Shown: positions 10,757 through 21,110 of the stretch, one piece after another
Layout: each line of letters opens with the position of its first letter
Position numbering within the stretch: the first letter of the stretch is position 1
NCBI GenBank assembly: GCA_002005505.1
Contig: KV908571.1
Location: forward strand, 80,572 to 144,571
Origin: Botryococcus braunii
Lineage: Eukaryota; Chlorophyta; Trebouxiophyceae
DNA length: 64,000 nucleotides
Direction of reading: 5' to 3'
Translations under genes and position numbers: made by a program
The notes under the pieces: model-generated
What the model saw: the letters and a program-made list of their open reading frames with translations, nothing else
Database searches by the model: none
Told to the model about the DNA's origin: nothing

Positions 10757-11281
10757 ATGGCGCGATCGAGACCAACCGGACGTATGAGCACGGGCGGAAG
10801 GAGACCACCTCCACCTCCACCTCCTCCTCCAACCTATAACGAACGTAGAAAGGCAGGAGGAGAGAAAGGCCCACGGACGATAGAAGAACGAGCATTCCTG
10901 GTGAAGGACTTCGTCCACGAAGCACACGGACGGGGAGCACTCACGCCCCCCCAGTGGTTCCGAGAGCGTTTTTCGATATACCCAGCTTACAAATTCACGG
11001 TTTGGGAAATCTCATTCATCAACGGAGAACCGGGATATTTGACACGAGCAATTTTTGAGAGGTGTTTACAGCAAACGGGAGGTCCATCGCACGAAGCATA
11101 TTGGACAGAGAAAGCTGCCTACACAGCGGTTGAGCTAGCCTTGAGCAGCCTGGGAGACGACTTCATTGATCATCTGATTCTCTACGGCGGGGGAGAATTT
11201 CACGTGGACGAGTGGGACACAGAGAACGACAGCGAGGACGAGGACGGAGACTCTAGACTGTCAGAAAGGAGCGACGACTGA
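10757..11281 (+). CDS. Leader ORF0 of copia A, unknown function
   Basis: 174 residues between the primer site and gag-pol. An Arg-rich start (MARSRPTGRMSTGGRR) is followed by a run of nine prolines. A conserved core (TPPQWFRERFSIYPAYK, SFINGEPGYLTRAIFERCLQ, then AAYTAVELALSS) leads to a strongly acidic tail (ENDSEDEDGDS). The same protein, equal in length, occurs in diverged element E (4525-5049). No known domain was recognised; this is not a normal copia gag, protease or envelope. The TGA stop is followed 15 nt later, in the same frame, by the gag-pol ATG; in E the two are not in the same frame. Confidence 0.8.
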   Translation: MARSRPTGRMSTGGRRPPPPPPPPPTYNERRKAGGEKGPRTIEERAFLVKDFVHEAHGRGALTPPQWFRERFSIYPAYKFTVWEISFINGEPGYLTRAIFERCLQQTGGPSHEAYWTEKAAYTAVELALSSLGDDFIDHLILYGGGEFHVDEWDTENDSEDEDGDSRLSERSDD

Positions 11282-11296
11282 CAGGGTCAGAACAGC

Positions 11297-14200
11297 ATGA
11301 AGAAGAAAGGTACCAGCATCAGCTCTGAATCAAAGTCAGCAGGAGAGGAATCCACGTCAACTCCTACCAGGGAGCCTTGCACTCCCAGCACCTCCAGAGG
11401 GGAAGGAGACACCCTCCCCAAGGTTATTGCCACTCAGGTCAAGGTCCATATAAAACTGCTACGAAAGGGCCAGAACTTTGTGGTTTGGGATAATGCTTTC
11501 ACTGCAGCAAATGATGCCAAGGGTTCCTTGCCAGCCATCCAACAATCTATGCCTGGGACCACCCACAATGCTGCTGCGTTGTTGTTGTTGTATGAGTCAG
11601 TACCAGAAGACTGGTTGGGGGAGCTGTCAAGTAAGCCATCTGCCTATGATGCATATGTGTATATCTGTAGGAAGTTTGTGGGAGGCTACAATACTCAGGC
11701 GAATGCTGACTGGCTAAAGGAGATGTCCCGTGGCATGAAACAAGGGGAAACCATCTCTCAGTATGTCAATAGGATTATCAATCTGAAAGGTTGCTTGAAA
11801 CGCAATGGACATGATCTTCTAGATGGGCACGTGGCCACCCAGATTGTGCAGGGGCTACCAGCAGCAGCCAACCCCCCTGGACTACTACCCACAGCAGTTG
11901 CTTATCCCCTGGACCAACTAGCAGATCTCATCTCCACCACAGCAGAAGCAGTGGGCTACGATGATGACCCAGACCTGCCTGCAGTGGTCATGATTGCCCA
12001 ACCAGTGCAGACTGTTGCAGCCCCTGCACCCACTGCCTGTGCTTTGGCTCAGACCAGACAGCCTGCAGACACAGAGACCAAGGTGGAGGTACGTGGTACA
12101 TGCAACTACTGCCACAAAAAGGGACACTTCTGGAGAGACTGCCGCAAGAGACAGAGGGACGCTGAAACCCAGAGGAATGTGGTGGCAGCAGTGCAGCAAC
12201 TGGCGGGCATGTGGCCCCAAGGTCAGTTTCCTGGAGGACCCCAGCCCCCTCCAGCAGTCCAGCATATCTTCCCGGCAGTGGGGGCATTCCCGCTGCTGCA
12301 TCCACCTCCTGGTCCACCTTCTCCCCCACCTGAAGGTATGCCACTCGTGGTATCCTATAATGTTCTCAAACCTTGCAAGGGGAGAAGTTCCAAACAGTCC
12401 TGGTTGGTAGACAGTGGTGCGTCAGTCCATCTTGTCAATGATCTGTCACTGTTACATGCCCCCACAGTCCATGCTGCTCCCATTCCTCTGCAGCTGGCCA
12501 CGTCTGATGCAACAGGAGGAATTACTGCCACTGGATCAATTTGCCTATTGAACCAGCAATCAATCCCGCTGTGGCTGCATCATGTCCAGTGTGTTCCCTC
12601 TGCAACGATGAACATCCTGTCTGTGTCAGCTGCCCTTCGTGATGGAGCCTGCTTTACCACAGACAGCATGGGTGCTTTTACCACAGTCTCTGGCCCGAAT
12701 GGCTGGAAGATGCCAGTTAGAGCAGAAAAAGGGCTTTATTATGTACATGACTGCTTATCTGTTCCACCAGTGCAATGGTTGTCACCAGTGGCAGCAGCAG
12801 TGAAGAGCAAACCCAAGAAGAATCTGCAGCATGATTGTGCGAAACGGTTTTTGTGGCACAGCAGAATGGGACATCCAGGCGAACCATGGATGCAGCGCCT
12901 GAGTAATGAACAGCTGGTCACAGGCATTGATACCTCCCTGTCATCCTGTGAGAACTGTCCAAAGTATTGTGAAGCATGCATTGAGGGGAAGCACACTCGT
13001 CCTCCCTTTGGAGAAAGTTCCAGGCCTGCAATAAATCCTCTTGACAGAATCCATATAGATACTGTAGGCCCTATTTCACCAGCAGCCGTCTCTGGGGAAC
13101 GTTTCTGGGTGACTGTAGTTGATGAGGCATCTGGATGGAAGGCTGTCCTACCTGTAAAGTCAAAGGATGTAATTGCATCAGTTGTCAGGGACCTGATCCT
13201 ATTTTGGCAGACAGAAAGAGGGACAACTGTTAAGTGCATTCGGTGTGACAGGGGCACAGAATTTATTAATTCCAGATTCAAGGAATTCTGTGCAACTCAG
13301 GGCACTAAGCTGGAGATGTCTGCCCCCTACACACCCCAGCAGAACGGGATAGCAGAGCGTGCCAACAGGACCTTGAAGGAGCGCACCAGAACCCTCCTCA
13401 ACTTTGCTGGTGCCAGCCCAGTCATGTGGAAAGAGGCCCTCGAGACAGCCTGCATCCTCCTGAATATGGGACCCAGTACAGGCAGGCCTCTCACTCCTTG
13501 TGAACTATTCATGAGATACAAGCCAGATGTGTCACTTCTTCGTACGTGGGGATGTCTGGCATTCGTGCATGTGCCTGATCAGCAGAGGGGGGTATTTGCA
13601 CCAAAGGCTGTGCCTGGCATGTTCAATGGTTATTCCCCAGTGTCCAAGGCATATCGTATTTATCTGGGAGGGGGAGTCTGGAGAGAGAGCAGAGATGTTC
13701 AATTTGTGGAGCACATCAGAGGAGCTTCTCGGGTGGGAATGTCCGCTCTCCTTGACCAGTCCCTGCAGTTCTCATATCCAGAAGGCTTGCCAGACCAACA
13801 CCCTCTCAGCAATCCTGCTGCCTCCTCACCTCAGTGCAGCACTCGGAAACAGGCTGTCAGCGCTCCCTGTCCCAGCAGCAGACCTGACAGCTCCTTCCCA
13901 GTACCCTCTGACCAGGCTGCAACCGAGCCTGATAGTCAGGGGAAGTCTTCCCAAGAGGAGGACATTTCCGATGGGTCTCCTGAATCAAGCACGGGAGAAC
14001 AGCTGCCGGACTTGGATCAGTCCGGGGCTCTGGACGCAATTCAACGACTGGCGCGAGGAAGCTCGGACAGTGGGCAACACCAACGGATATTAGAGAGAGC
14101 ACAGCTGTTACTGCGTAACACTCTTCCGGCAACGACCATTCCGCCTCCGGATGGACTGTCGCGGGCTCAACGCTATGAGCAACGAACTGCAGCTCGAGAT

Positions 14201-16540
14201 ATCCTGCTGGCACAGGATAAGGGAGAGAGCTGTGAGCGAGAGGGGTTGACTGATGGTGACACAGAGTCACTGGGACCAGGGGAAGTGCAGGAATTGGGTC
14301 AGATCACCGAGAGACCTGTTTCACCTGTAAGAGATGAGAGGGGGGCAGTCTCTGATCAGACTGCAGATGGTCCAAGTGAGCTGAGCTGTATGGGTGGGAC
14401 CTGCTCAGTGCCTGAGAGAAATGTTAGAGGTGAGAACTCAATATGTGATGCCCAAGGACAATGTGGTGCCAGCCACGCAAGTGTGGGCCATGCATGGGAG
14501 TGTGCTGCTGGGCCTGCGCCCCAGCGCTCATGTCTAATAGGGAGCAGACAGAGAGAGAGAGAGACATGGGCACAGCATCAAGACAGACCAAGAGCTCATG
14601 CAGTGCAGAGTGGTTCCAATGCCTGTGAGAGTCCAGACGGGACTGCAAACCGTCAGCCATGTGAGAGTGTGTCTGAGGAGGTGAATCGGAAGCCTGGACA
14701 GTGTGAGAACTCCCCCAATTACAAGAGCTTTCCGAGAGGTACCTGTGTTTGGGAGGATGATGTGAGAGTGTCTGACAGCAAGCTTGAGAGGGCACACTGT
14801 GAGTCTCGAAGAGAGAAAGAGCAGAGGGGAAGATCTGAGTCTGTGCCCACAGTGCCCACATGCAGTGCGGCGACCTTCAGCGAAAGAGTAGTGGGTGACA
14901 GTGAGGGTGAGAGCAAGCAAGATCAGGGGAAGCATACTGGGGTGAGATTTGGGAAGATTAGTGTCCCTTCCAGTCTAAGGGAGGCCCAGCAGTCCCCTCA
15001 ATGGGAATACTGGAAGGCAGCTATGCAGGAAGAGCAAAATTCGTTAGATGCTCATGAGGTAATGGAATTTGTTCCAAGACCTCGTGGTCATAAAGTAATC
15101 CCAGTTCACTGGATTTTTTCAGTGAAAATGGATGCACATGGTAATGTGCTTAGATTCAAGGCGAGGCTGGTGGCTCAAGGGTGTAGGCAAATTCCAGGCG
15201 TTGATGTAATGGAGGTATTTGCTCCCACCAGCAGTTATGGGTCTAGAAGAGCTTTGCTGTCAGTAGCTGCACAGGAGGGTCTTGAAATTCACCAGGTGGA
15301 TGTCAAGACTGCATTTTTGAATGGTGAATTAGAGGAGGAGGTCTATGTCACACAACCTCCTGGGTTTGAGAATGGGGATGGGAACACTGTGTGTCGCTTG
15401 AAGAAGGCACTGTATGGCCTGAAGCAAGCTCCAAGGGCATGGCATAAGACCCTTAATGAGAAGCTACATACCATGGGGTATGAGGTGTGCAAGAGTGATG
15501 CTGGGGTCTATGTGAAATGTTCTGTGGATGGAGGGAAATCCTTTGTGCTGATTTATGTTGATGATCTATTGATAGTTTCAAAGGGCATGAGTGAGATTGA
15601 GAGAGTGAAAGGGTTGCTGAAGCAGGAGTTCACCATTCATGATCTAGGAGAGGTGAAAGATTTCTTGGGCTGCCAAGTGATGAGAGATAGAGAGAAAGGG
15701 CTGATTTCTTTGAGCTGCATTCCCAAGATTGATGCCCTAGTTGAGAAGTTTGGGCTGGATCTGGAGTCTGTGGGGCCTGACACCCCTATGACTAAGGATT
15801 TTGTAGCCACACAGCGACCTGTGTCTAAGGACAACAGTGCCAGCATTGGAGCTGGGAGTCCCTTACCTCCAGGTCACAGATATTGTGAACTGGTTGGATC
15901 ACTGTTGTACATTGCCAACACCACCAGGCCTGATATTTCCCAGGCTGTGGGAGTGCTCTCCAGATACAGGATTACTCCCACCACTGCTCACTGGAATGAA
16001 GCCATCAGAGTGTTGAAATATCTGATGGCTACCAGGGATCTTGTTTTAGTACTTGGAGGGAAGGACACAGAGCTGGAGGGCTTTGTGGATGCAGATTATG
16101 GTGGTGATCAGGATCATCGTTTTTCCACCACTGGTTACGTAATTCGTGTGTTTGGAGGAGCTGTAGTTTGGGGAAGCAAGAAGCAGTCTGCAGTGGCCAC
16201 ATCCACTGTAGAGGCTGAGTTTATGGCAGCGAGTGCAGCTGTCAAAGAGGCCAATTGGATGAAGGGATTCCTGGAAGAAATTGGTATTTCTCCATGGATT
16301 GTGAAGATCCACTGTGATAATCAGGGATGCATCAATCATCTCAGAAATCCAGTGTTCTCTAAGCATACTAAGCACATTGCAATCAGCTTTCATTTTGCTC
16401 GGGAAGCTATTGCATTGGGGCAGGTTGATGTGAAATACGTTCCTTCTGCTAGGAATGTGGCAGATATATTTACCAAGCCTCTGACTAGGCAGGTATTTCA
16501 GAGTCATCGTGAGGCTCTGGGACTGGCCAAGTTTTTGTGA
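11297..16540 (+). CDS. gag-pol polyprotein of copia A, intact
   Basis: 1747 residues in one frame, in Ty1/copia order. The gag domain is about 45-230 (GQNFVVWDNAF to LADLISTTAEAV). A zinc knuckle C269-C282 (CNYCHKKGHFWRDC) is followed by protease with WLVDSGASVHL (Asp 372). A GAG-preintegrase HxxH/CxxC region precedes integrase with D588, D651 and E687 (spacing fits D-X60-D-X35-E). A long low-complexity, charged linker of about 350 residues leads to reverse transcriptase with LIYVDDLLIV (Asp 1422/1423). RNase H follows (EGFVDADYGGDQDHR, STVEAEFMAAS, HCDNQGCINHLRNP, VADIFTKPL). The linker is the only poorly conserved part expected. With identical LTRs this is very probably functional. Confidence 0.97.
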   Translation: MKKKGTSISSESKSAGEESTSTPTREPCTPSTSRGEGDTLPKVIATQVKVHIKLLRKGQNFVVWDNAFTAANDAKGSLPAIQQSMPGTTHNAAALLLLYESVPEDWLGELSSKPSAYDAYVYICRKFVGGYNTQANADWLKEMSRGMKQGETISQYVNRIINLKGCLKRNGHDLLDGHVATQIVQGLPAAANPPGLLPTAVAYPLDQLADLISTTAEAVGYDDDPDLPAVVMIAQPVQTVAAPAPTACALAQTRQPADTETKVEVRGTCNYCHKKGHFWRDCRKRQRDAETQRNVVAAVQQLAGMWPQGQFPGGPQPPPAVQHIFPAVGAFPLLHPPPGPPSPPPEGMPLVVSYNVLKPCKGRSSKQSWLVDSGASVHLVNDLSLLHAPTVHAAPIPLQLATSDATGGITATGSICLLNQQSIPLWLHHVQCVPSATMNILSVSAALRDGACFTTDSMGAFTTVSGPNGWKMPVRAEKGLYYVHDCLSVPPVQWLSPVAAAVKSKPKKNLQHDCAKRFLWHSRMGHPGEPWMQRLSNEQLVTGIDTSLSSCENCPKYCEACIEGKHTRPPFGESSRPAINPLDRIHIDTVGPISPAAVSGERFWVTVVDEASGWKAVLPVKSKDVIASVVRDLILFWQTERGTTVKCIRCDRGTEFINSRFKEFCATQGTKLEMSAPYTPQQNGIAERANRTLKERTRTLLNFAGASPVMWKEALETACILLNMGPSTGRPLTPCELFMRYKPDVSLLRTWGCLAFVHVPDQQRGVFAPKAVPGMFNGYSPVSKAYRIYLGGGVWRESRDVQFVEHIRGASRVGMSALLDQSLQFSYPEGLPDQHPLSNPAASSPQCSTRKQAVSAPCPSSRPDSSFPVPSDQAATEPDSQGKSSQEEDISDGSPESSTGEQLPDLDQSGALDAIQRLARGSSDSGQHQRILERAQLLLRNTLPATTIPPPDGLSRAQRYEQRTAARDILLAQDKGESCEREGLTDGDTESLGPGEVQELGQITERPVSPVRDERGAVSDQTADGPSELSCMGGTCSVPERNVRGENSICDAQGQCGASHASVGHAWECAAGPAPQRSCLIGSRQRERETWAQHQDRPRAHAVQSGSNACESPDGTANRQPCESVSEEVNRKPGQCENSPNYKSFPRGTCVWEDDVRVSDSKLERAHCESRREKEQRGRSESVPTVPTCSAATFSERVVGDSEGESKQDQGKHTGVRFGKISVPSSLREAQQSPQWEYWKAAMQEEQNSLDAHEVMEFVPRPRGHKVIPVHWIFSVKMDAHGNVLRFKARLVAQGCRQIPGVDVMEVFAPTSSYGSRRALLSVAAQEGLEIHQVDVKTAFLNGELEEEVYVTQPPGFENGDGNTVCRLKKALYGLKQAPRAWHKTLNEKLHTMGYEVCKSDAGVYVKCSVDGGKSFVLIYVDDLLIVSKGMSEIERVKGLLKQEFTIHDLGEVKDFLGCQVMRDREKGLISLSCIPKIDALVEKFGLDLESVGPDTPMTKDFVATQRPVSKDNSASIGAGSPLPPGHRYCELVGSLLYIANTTRPDISQAVGVLSRYRITPTTAHWNEAIRVLKYLMATRDLVLVLGGKDTELEGFVDADYGGDQDHRFSTTGYVIRVFGGAVVWGSKKQSAVATSTVEAEFMAASAAVKEANWMKGFLEEIGISPWIVKIHCDNQGCINHLRNPVFSKHTKHIAISFHFAREAIALGQVDVKYVPSARNVADIFTKPLTRQVFQSHREALGLAKFL

Positions 16541-16558
16541 GGAAAAGGCAAGGGGAAG

Positions 16559-17265
16559 TGTTATAATAGTGACAGAACATTTTTGGTGCCTTTCCCTCAG
16601 AAGAGTAATAGTGGCCAGATCAGCTTCGATGAATAATTGGTGGCAGAACCTGGGGGTTCTGCCAGATCCCATCTAGACCAATTGTACGTTGATTAGGAAG
16701 GATGAGGTAATCAGACACGATTTGCTAGAAAGGATTTATGACACCGGCGTGCAAGGACGAGGCACTTGATTGGGACATTAAAGGCACTTCGGGTGCTTAT
16801 CTCTTGACTGTTGCCTATCAAGTCCTCATTCACATTCGGTCACTGCTTGTTCTCCTACACACAACAAGAGTACCGACGAGCTAATCACCCTTCGTGCCCG
16901 GGTCATACAGGTAAACTGACGTTAAGAGACTAAAGCCTCATTGACAACGAGTTAGGAAAGGTCTAGGTAGTATTCTTAAGTTGATGCTAATGTTTTTCCT
17001 CGTTGAACACCGATAATGCAGACTATCGATAGTTACGTAGATTAAATAGTTTGAATTACGGAGCGATGAGAGAAAGCAAGTAGCATTGTAATGACTTGAT
17101 TGGGACATTAAAGGCACTTCGGGTGCTTATCTCTTGACTGTTGCCTATCAAGTCCTCATTCACATTCGGTCACTGCTTGTTCTCCTACACACAACAAGAG
17201 TACCGACGAGCTAATCACCCTTCGTGCCCGGGTCATACAGGGAACGCCAACCTCAGAAGTTTACA
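16559..17265 (+). repeat. 3' LTR of copia A
   Basis: Reads identical to the 5' LTR, offset 6575. Block copies are at 16764-16910 and 17094-17240. It is preceded by the purine run AAGGCAAGGGGAAG. Confidence 0.96.
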
Positions 17266-17270
17266 AATAC

Positions 17271-18418
17271 CCTGTCTATCCGGGCTCTGGTGGGAATGTT
17301 CCTGGTGGCTTTGGTGGGGTGGTCCCGGTGGTCCTGGAGGACCAGGCGGTCCTGGTGGTCCAGGCGGTTCTAATGGACCAGGTGGTGGTGGTTGGGGTGG
17401 TCCTCCTTTCAGTCAGGGGCCACCATATAGTCCTGGGCAAGGTCAATTTCCAAATGCTTGTATTCCTGGTCTGCCCACCATAAATCCAACCACTGGTCCT
17501 TCGTTCTCTTCTCATCAGAAGTTAACTCCAAAGATTGAGTTAGTCAAGTTAAATGATACCAATTGGTTGACATGGGCAAAGCAAGTGTATGCTATGCTGT
17601 GGGAAATGAATGTCAACTGCTGTGTTCATGATGATTATCAGGGAGCTCATGATGATTTCAAAGCTCAAACCATTATCACTCAAGCATGTACTGAGCAATA
17701 TTCTGTTCAGATTACTGACTTGACAAGTGCTTACCATATGTGGAACAAGCTGCTGCAGGTGTTTAACGCTAGAGCAGCAGCTAGGCTGATGAGCCTCCAC
17801 AGGGAGCAAAAGTTGTTCACCATGAAGCCAGGTGAAAAACCATCTGACTATGTTTTAAGATGTAGGAAAATTGCAAACAACCTCAAATCACTAGGAGAGC
17901 AGTGTTCTGAGGTTTGTCAGTGCTCCATGATTATTGAAGGCCTCACTGAAGAGTATGAGGTAGATAGGCGTTTACAGCTGTCTGTGTGCAATAATCTTCC
18001 AAATGTGCACCAACTTCAGCATGTTTTAGAGTTAACGTATGTGGACCTTCAAGCAAAGAAGCCATATAATGCTCCAAACACCTCAAACCCCAAACCCTAT
18101 AGGAACGAAGGTGGGGGTGGTCAGCCTGCATGCAGGCAAGGTGGTTCAGGTGGGGCTGGTTCAGGTGCTCACCAGGCACAAGTGCCTCAAAATACTAACC
18201 GAGAAATTCAGGGACAGGACAACCTGCTTTTCAACAGCAGGGAAGGCCTGTACTAATATGTCAATACTGCAGGAATCCAGGGCACACCAAGACAACGTGT
18301 CCTAAACTTGCAGCTCAGGAGAGTAGAGCATAATCCAACTGTGTTCAGAGGGATACAGTAATCTCTCAACCCTCCTTGCCAGGTTGGCTTATAGGCTCAG
18401 GTTCAACTGACCACATCT
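17271..18418 (+). pseudogene. gag: gag C-terminal part and start of protease of copia B
   Basis: A Gly-rich stretch leads to a copia-type gag (UBN2-like) domain: KLNDTNWLTWAKQVYAML through LYVLRCRKIANNLKSLG-type sequence. The long frame stops at 18254-18256. The zinc knuckle CQYCRNPGHTKTTC (CX2CX4HX4C) follows immediately in another frame, so there is a frameshift just before it. A further shift lies near 17320 in the Gly repeat. The protease site then reads WLIGSGSTDHI, with Gly where the catalytic Asp of D-S-G is expected. Element C interrupts it at 18418. Confidence 0.85.
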
Positions 18419-18679
18419 TGTAGCATTTCCTAGGGTATAATGCTCTAGTATGGTCCTTGGCATTGCTCTTTGACTTGCCATGTGATCTGGATTCGCAGTA
18501 CAACCTCGCTCAAGTAGTTCGCTCGGTTGCCCGACTACGCGTCTGTGGCAGTACAGTATAATTCAATCCACCCTGGGTTTAAGAGTACGCTTGCGAATCA
18601 ATCATGTAACACTCTTTCGTTGCACACCACGAACGTCTCACTGTCTCATAAAAACCTCTTCCGCTTAGTTAACGCTACA
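18419..18679 (+). repeat. 5' LTR of chromovirus C
   Basis: 261 bp, identical to 56339-56599 on reading both. Unlike the copia LTRs here it has no internal duplicated block. Confidence 0.97.
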
Positions 18680-18680
18680 G

Positions 18681-18692
18681 TGGTATCGGCGA
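18681..18692 (+). other. Primer-binding site of chromovirus C
   Basis: TGGTATCGGCGA starts 1 nt after the LTR. The same 12-mer is used by gypsy I and copia B. Confidence 0.75.
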
Positions 18693-18719
18693 CAAGGATT
18701 AGTTCCTTGTCGTTCGTTC

Positions 18720-19304
18720 GTGGTGCGTTTCTTTTCCTTTTGGATTGTGATGTCTCGGCATCCTTGTTCGGGTTCAAGGGCTCGTGCACCTAGTCCGGGC
18801 ATCGCAGAGCCAGATCCATCCATAGATCTTCTTGCTTATGTATATGTAGATCGTTCATGGGTAGATCCTCGTTGTATGCTTAGGCGTTTGGTAGATATCG
18901 GTGCCCTGCTCGAAGGAGCCGTTGCATTAGGATCTAGTGTTCCGTCACATTCCCCTCCAGTTGATACCACTCAGAGCATTTCAGAGGGACTTGAGATGTT
19001 AATTCAGTGCTCTCTCGCGCAACCTGCACCTGTGGTCGTGCCGCAGCCCATACCAACGGCAACTCCGGCATCGGCTACAGCCTCGTCAGGTTTAGGGAAG
19101 CCCTCGCACAAGTTGCCAGACCCATCTGTATTCGAGGGAGATCCAATGAAGTTGGATCCTTGGCTTATGCAGACTGAAATGTTTTTGGGGACCTACGATG
19201 TAGGCTTGGCATCCGCTCGGGTGGAAGTGGCTACGACGTTCTTCCGTTGCTTCCAATTACACCTTGAGTTGAGGAAGCACTTTCAAAAATCAAATAAAAC
19301 TTGA
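18720..19304 (+). pseudogene. gag: gag N-terminal part of chromovirus C
   Basis: A 194-codon frame, probably starting at the internal Met of MSRHPCSGSRARAP. It ends shortly after LPDPSVFEGDPMKLDPWLMQTEMFL, a typical beginning of a Ty3-type gag domain. The rest of gag is short or deleted and no zinc knuckle was found before the protease. Confidence 0.7.
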
Positions 19305-19350
19305 TTTGTTGGACTTCTTTGGTATTACAGCAGTGTGAGGCCTGTTTCAG

Positions 19351-20005
19351 ATGTCTGCCAACTGTTCAGTGACCAAGTATGGGATTCCTGTTTTGTATGG
19401 GCTTGGTAATCTGCAGGATTTCTTTCACAGTTGTTGCCATTCTTTCAAGTCCCATATTGTGGATGGGCATGGTTTGTGTAGAGAGTTTCAGACATCCCCC
19501 CATGCCAGTGACTTGATCAATCCTGTGTGCATGTATAAGAGAGATGCAGCTCCTCAACTTCTTTCTAGTGATGCTCATGTTGTCTTGTTTGTTGATGGTA
19601 GTAACAGGGAGTGTACTGTTAGCCAGCTTGTGTCACAGCTACTGCCAGGTACTAGATTGACTGTGCTCTCTTGCCTAAGCCACTGTGAACAGGTGCTGGA
19701 AGGGACTACACAACAACAGTCTCATGATGTATTGCTCTCGGCTTCTGTTTTGGATGCACTGGGTCTTACTTCCACCTTTAAGAGCTCACCCCACTGCAGT
19801 TCCCATGCAGGCTTGCCCTTATATCGTTGCCTGGTACAGACTGGTTGTCTCAGTGTGAAGGAGAAACCCCTGCCCGCAACTTCTTTTGACTCTTTTGTTC
19901 AGCTTGACAGTAGACACATTGTGAATGGTCTTGATCTTTTCTCCACTTGCATAGAGTTTGAGGGAATTCTTGCTAGTAGACATGTCAGGATTTTGTTGGA
20001 CAGTG
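19351..20005 (+). pseudogene. gag-protease linker of chromovirus C
   Basis: An open frame of unknown function (MSANCSVTKYGIPVLYG...) that ends FEGILASRHVRILLDS, the start of an aspartic protease site. Element D cuts it in the middle of D-S-G; the frame resumes at 27787. Confidence 0.75.
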
Positions 20006-20409
20006 TGTTGTGTAAACTGATAGGTACGTATAGATACGTGATGGCAAACGTACAAGGGTACTATCAGTTTAACATGTGGTTTTAGGAAACATTGTATAAC
20101 TAGAACCTCTCCACGTGTGGAGTACAAGAAAGAGGATGCGCCTGATTGCGTTTCTAGGGTTAATGTATTGTGATCAGTTTGGTTGATCATATAGAGACCT
20201 CCATGCAGTACAGGTCTTGTACTGGTGACGATGTGTCACAAGTAATAGACTCCAGTGAGCGTGTACACGTGTATAAGTTCAGGATTTGTGGTACAGTTGT
20301 AAGGCTACACGATGGCATAGGGCCGTGTCAGGGTTGTTTATGTGACCATGCAGTACGGTACAGCCTCTCGAAAGGAACTGTCCCGTTACCGCCGGTTACG
20401 ATCAGGAGG

Positions 20410-20442
20410 TATAGAAACGCCAGATCGCGAGCAAGCTTGGCA
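20410..20442 (+). promoter_or_regulatory. Putative TATA box and start site of copia D
   Basis: TATAGAAA at 20410-20417 lies 32 nt upstream of the C|A at 20441/20442 where the duplicated block begins. The start is inferred from the block boundary. Confidence 0.6.
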
Positions 20443-21083
20443 GTCTCGATGGGGTGTGGAATGCATCTGGGCTTCGAACTCCAAGCTGAATAGTGTTTGC
20501 TCTGTATTGAAGGACTGCTTGATATACTGCTGTCACATTCATTTCAATACAGGTAAGCTTGCGATCGCTGGCAAGGGTAACGGTCGCAGTCGTGTGGCTG
20601 CGATCGTAGGCGTTAAGCACATGCATACTGATGTTTCTGCTGATTATGAAACATTACATGTGTCTTGTGTTGCAGGAGCTGCATTGCTTGTATGTTACTG
20701 TTGTGCGAACAGTAAGGCTATTTGTGTGTGACGAGTTGCACACTGGTTATAGCGGTGAGTACACATACGTATAACAAGCATGCTCCTGCTGGTTAAATAA
20801 CTGTTTTGTTTTGATCTCTGATGATCCACATATTGTGCAGATTGGTTGGGAGTAGCCATTAAACTCCTGGGACTGCTGAAGGGCCAAGGGTGTCCTGATC
20901 GGAGAGCAGTCGGTACGTACACATATGTGGATAGGTTGCGTGTGTGTTTTATGTGGTTTAGATATATTTTATGGACACTGATGAACCCACAAGTAAATCG
21001 TAACGCTCGGGTGCAGGCAGATATAGACGGCAGTGCGAGCACTGGTCTATATAGACATTGAGAGTACTTGGTGGTGTTCACAG
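20442..21083 (+). other. D LTR block copy 1 (unspliced, four exons)
   Basis: Exons 20442-20552, 20676-20754, 20841-20912 and 21017-21083. Introns: 20553-20675 (123 bp, GTAAGC...TTGCAG), 20755-20840 (86 bp, GTGAGT...GTGCAG), 20913-21016 (104 bp, GTACGT...GTGCAG). A further donor, CAG|GTAAAT, follows exon 4 at 21084. The introns are proved by their exact absence from copy 2. Confidence 0.92.
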
Positions 21084-21110
21084 GTAAATATACGTAAACC
21101 ATTTGTAACG

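Larger units (their letters stand above)
9984..17265 (+). mobile_element. Intact Ty1/copia retrotransposon A
   Basis: 7282 bp with 707-bp LTRs (TGTTATAATA...AGTTTACA) that read identically, and a perfect 5-bp target duplication AATAC at 9979-9983 and 17266-17270. It has a primer site, leader ORF0, one open gag-pol frame of 1747 codons, and a polypurine tract AAGGGGAAG before the 3' LTR. Nothing is visibly broken, so it is a very recent insertion and a candidate active element. It lies within the gag of copia B. Confidence 0.97.

Noticed and set aside
11279..11299. In-frame UGA between ORF0 and gag-pol of element A as a readthrough signal
   Set aside because: In the related element E the equivalent start codon is in another frame, so the arrangement is not conserved and is probably chance.
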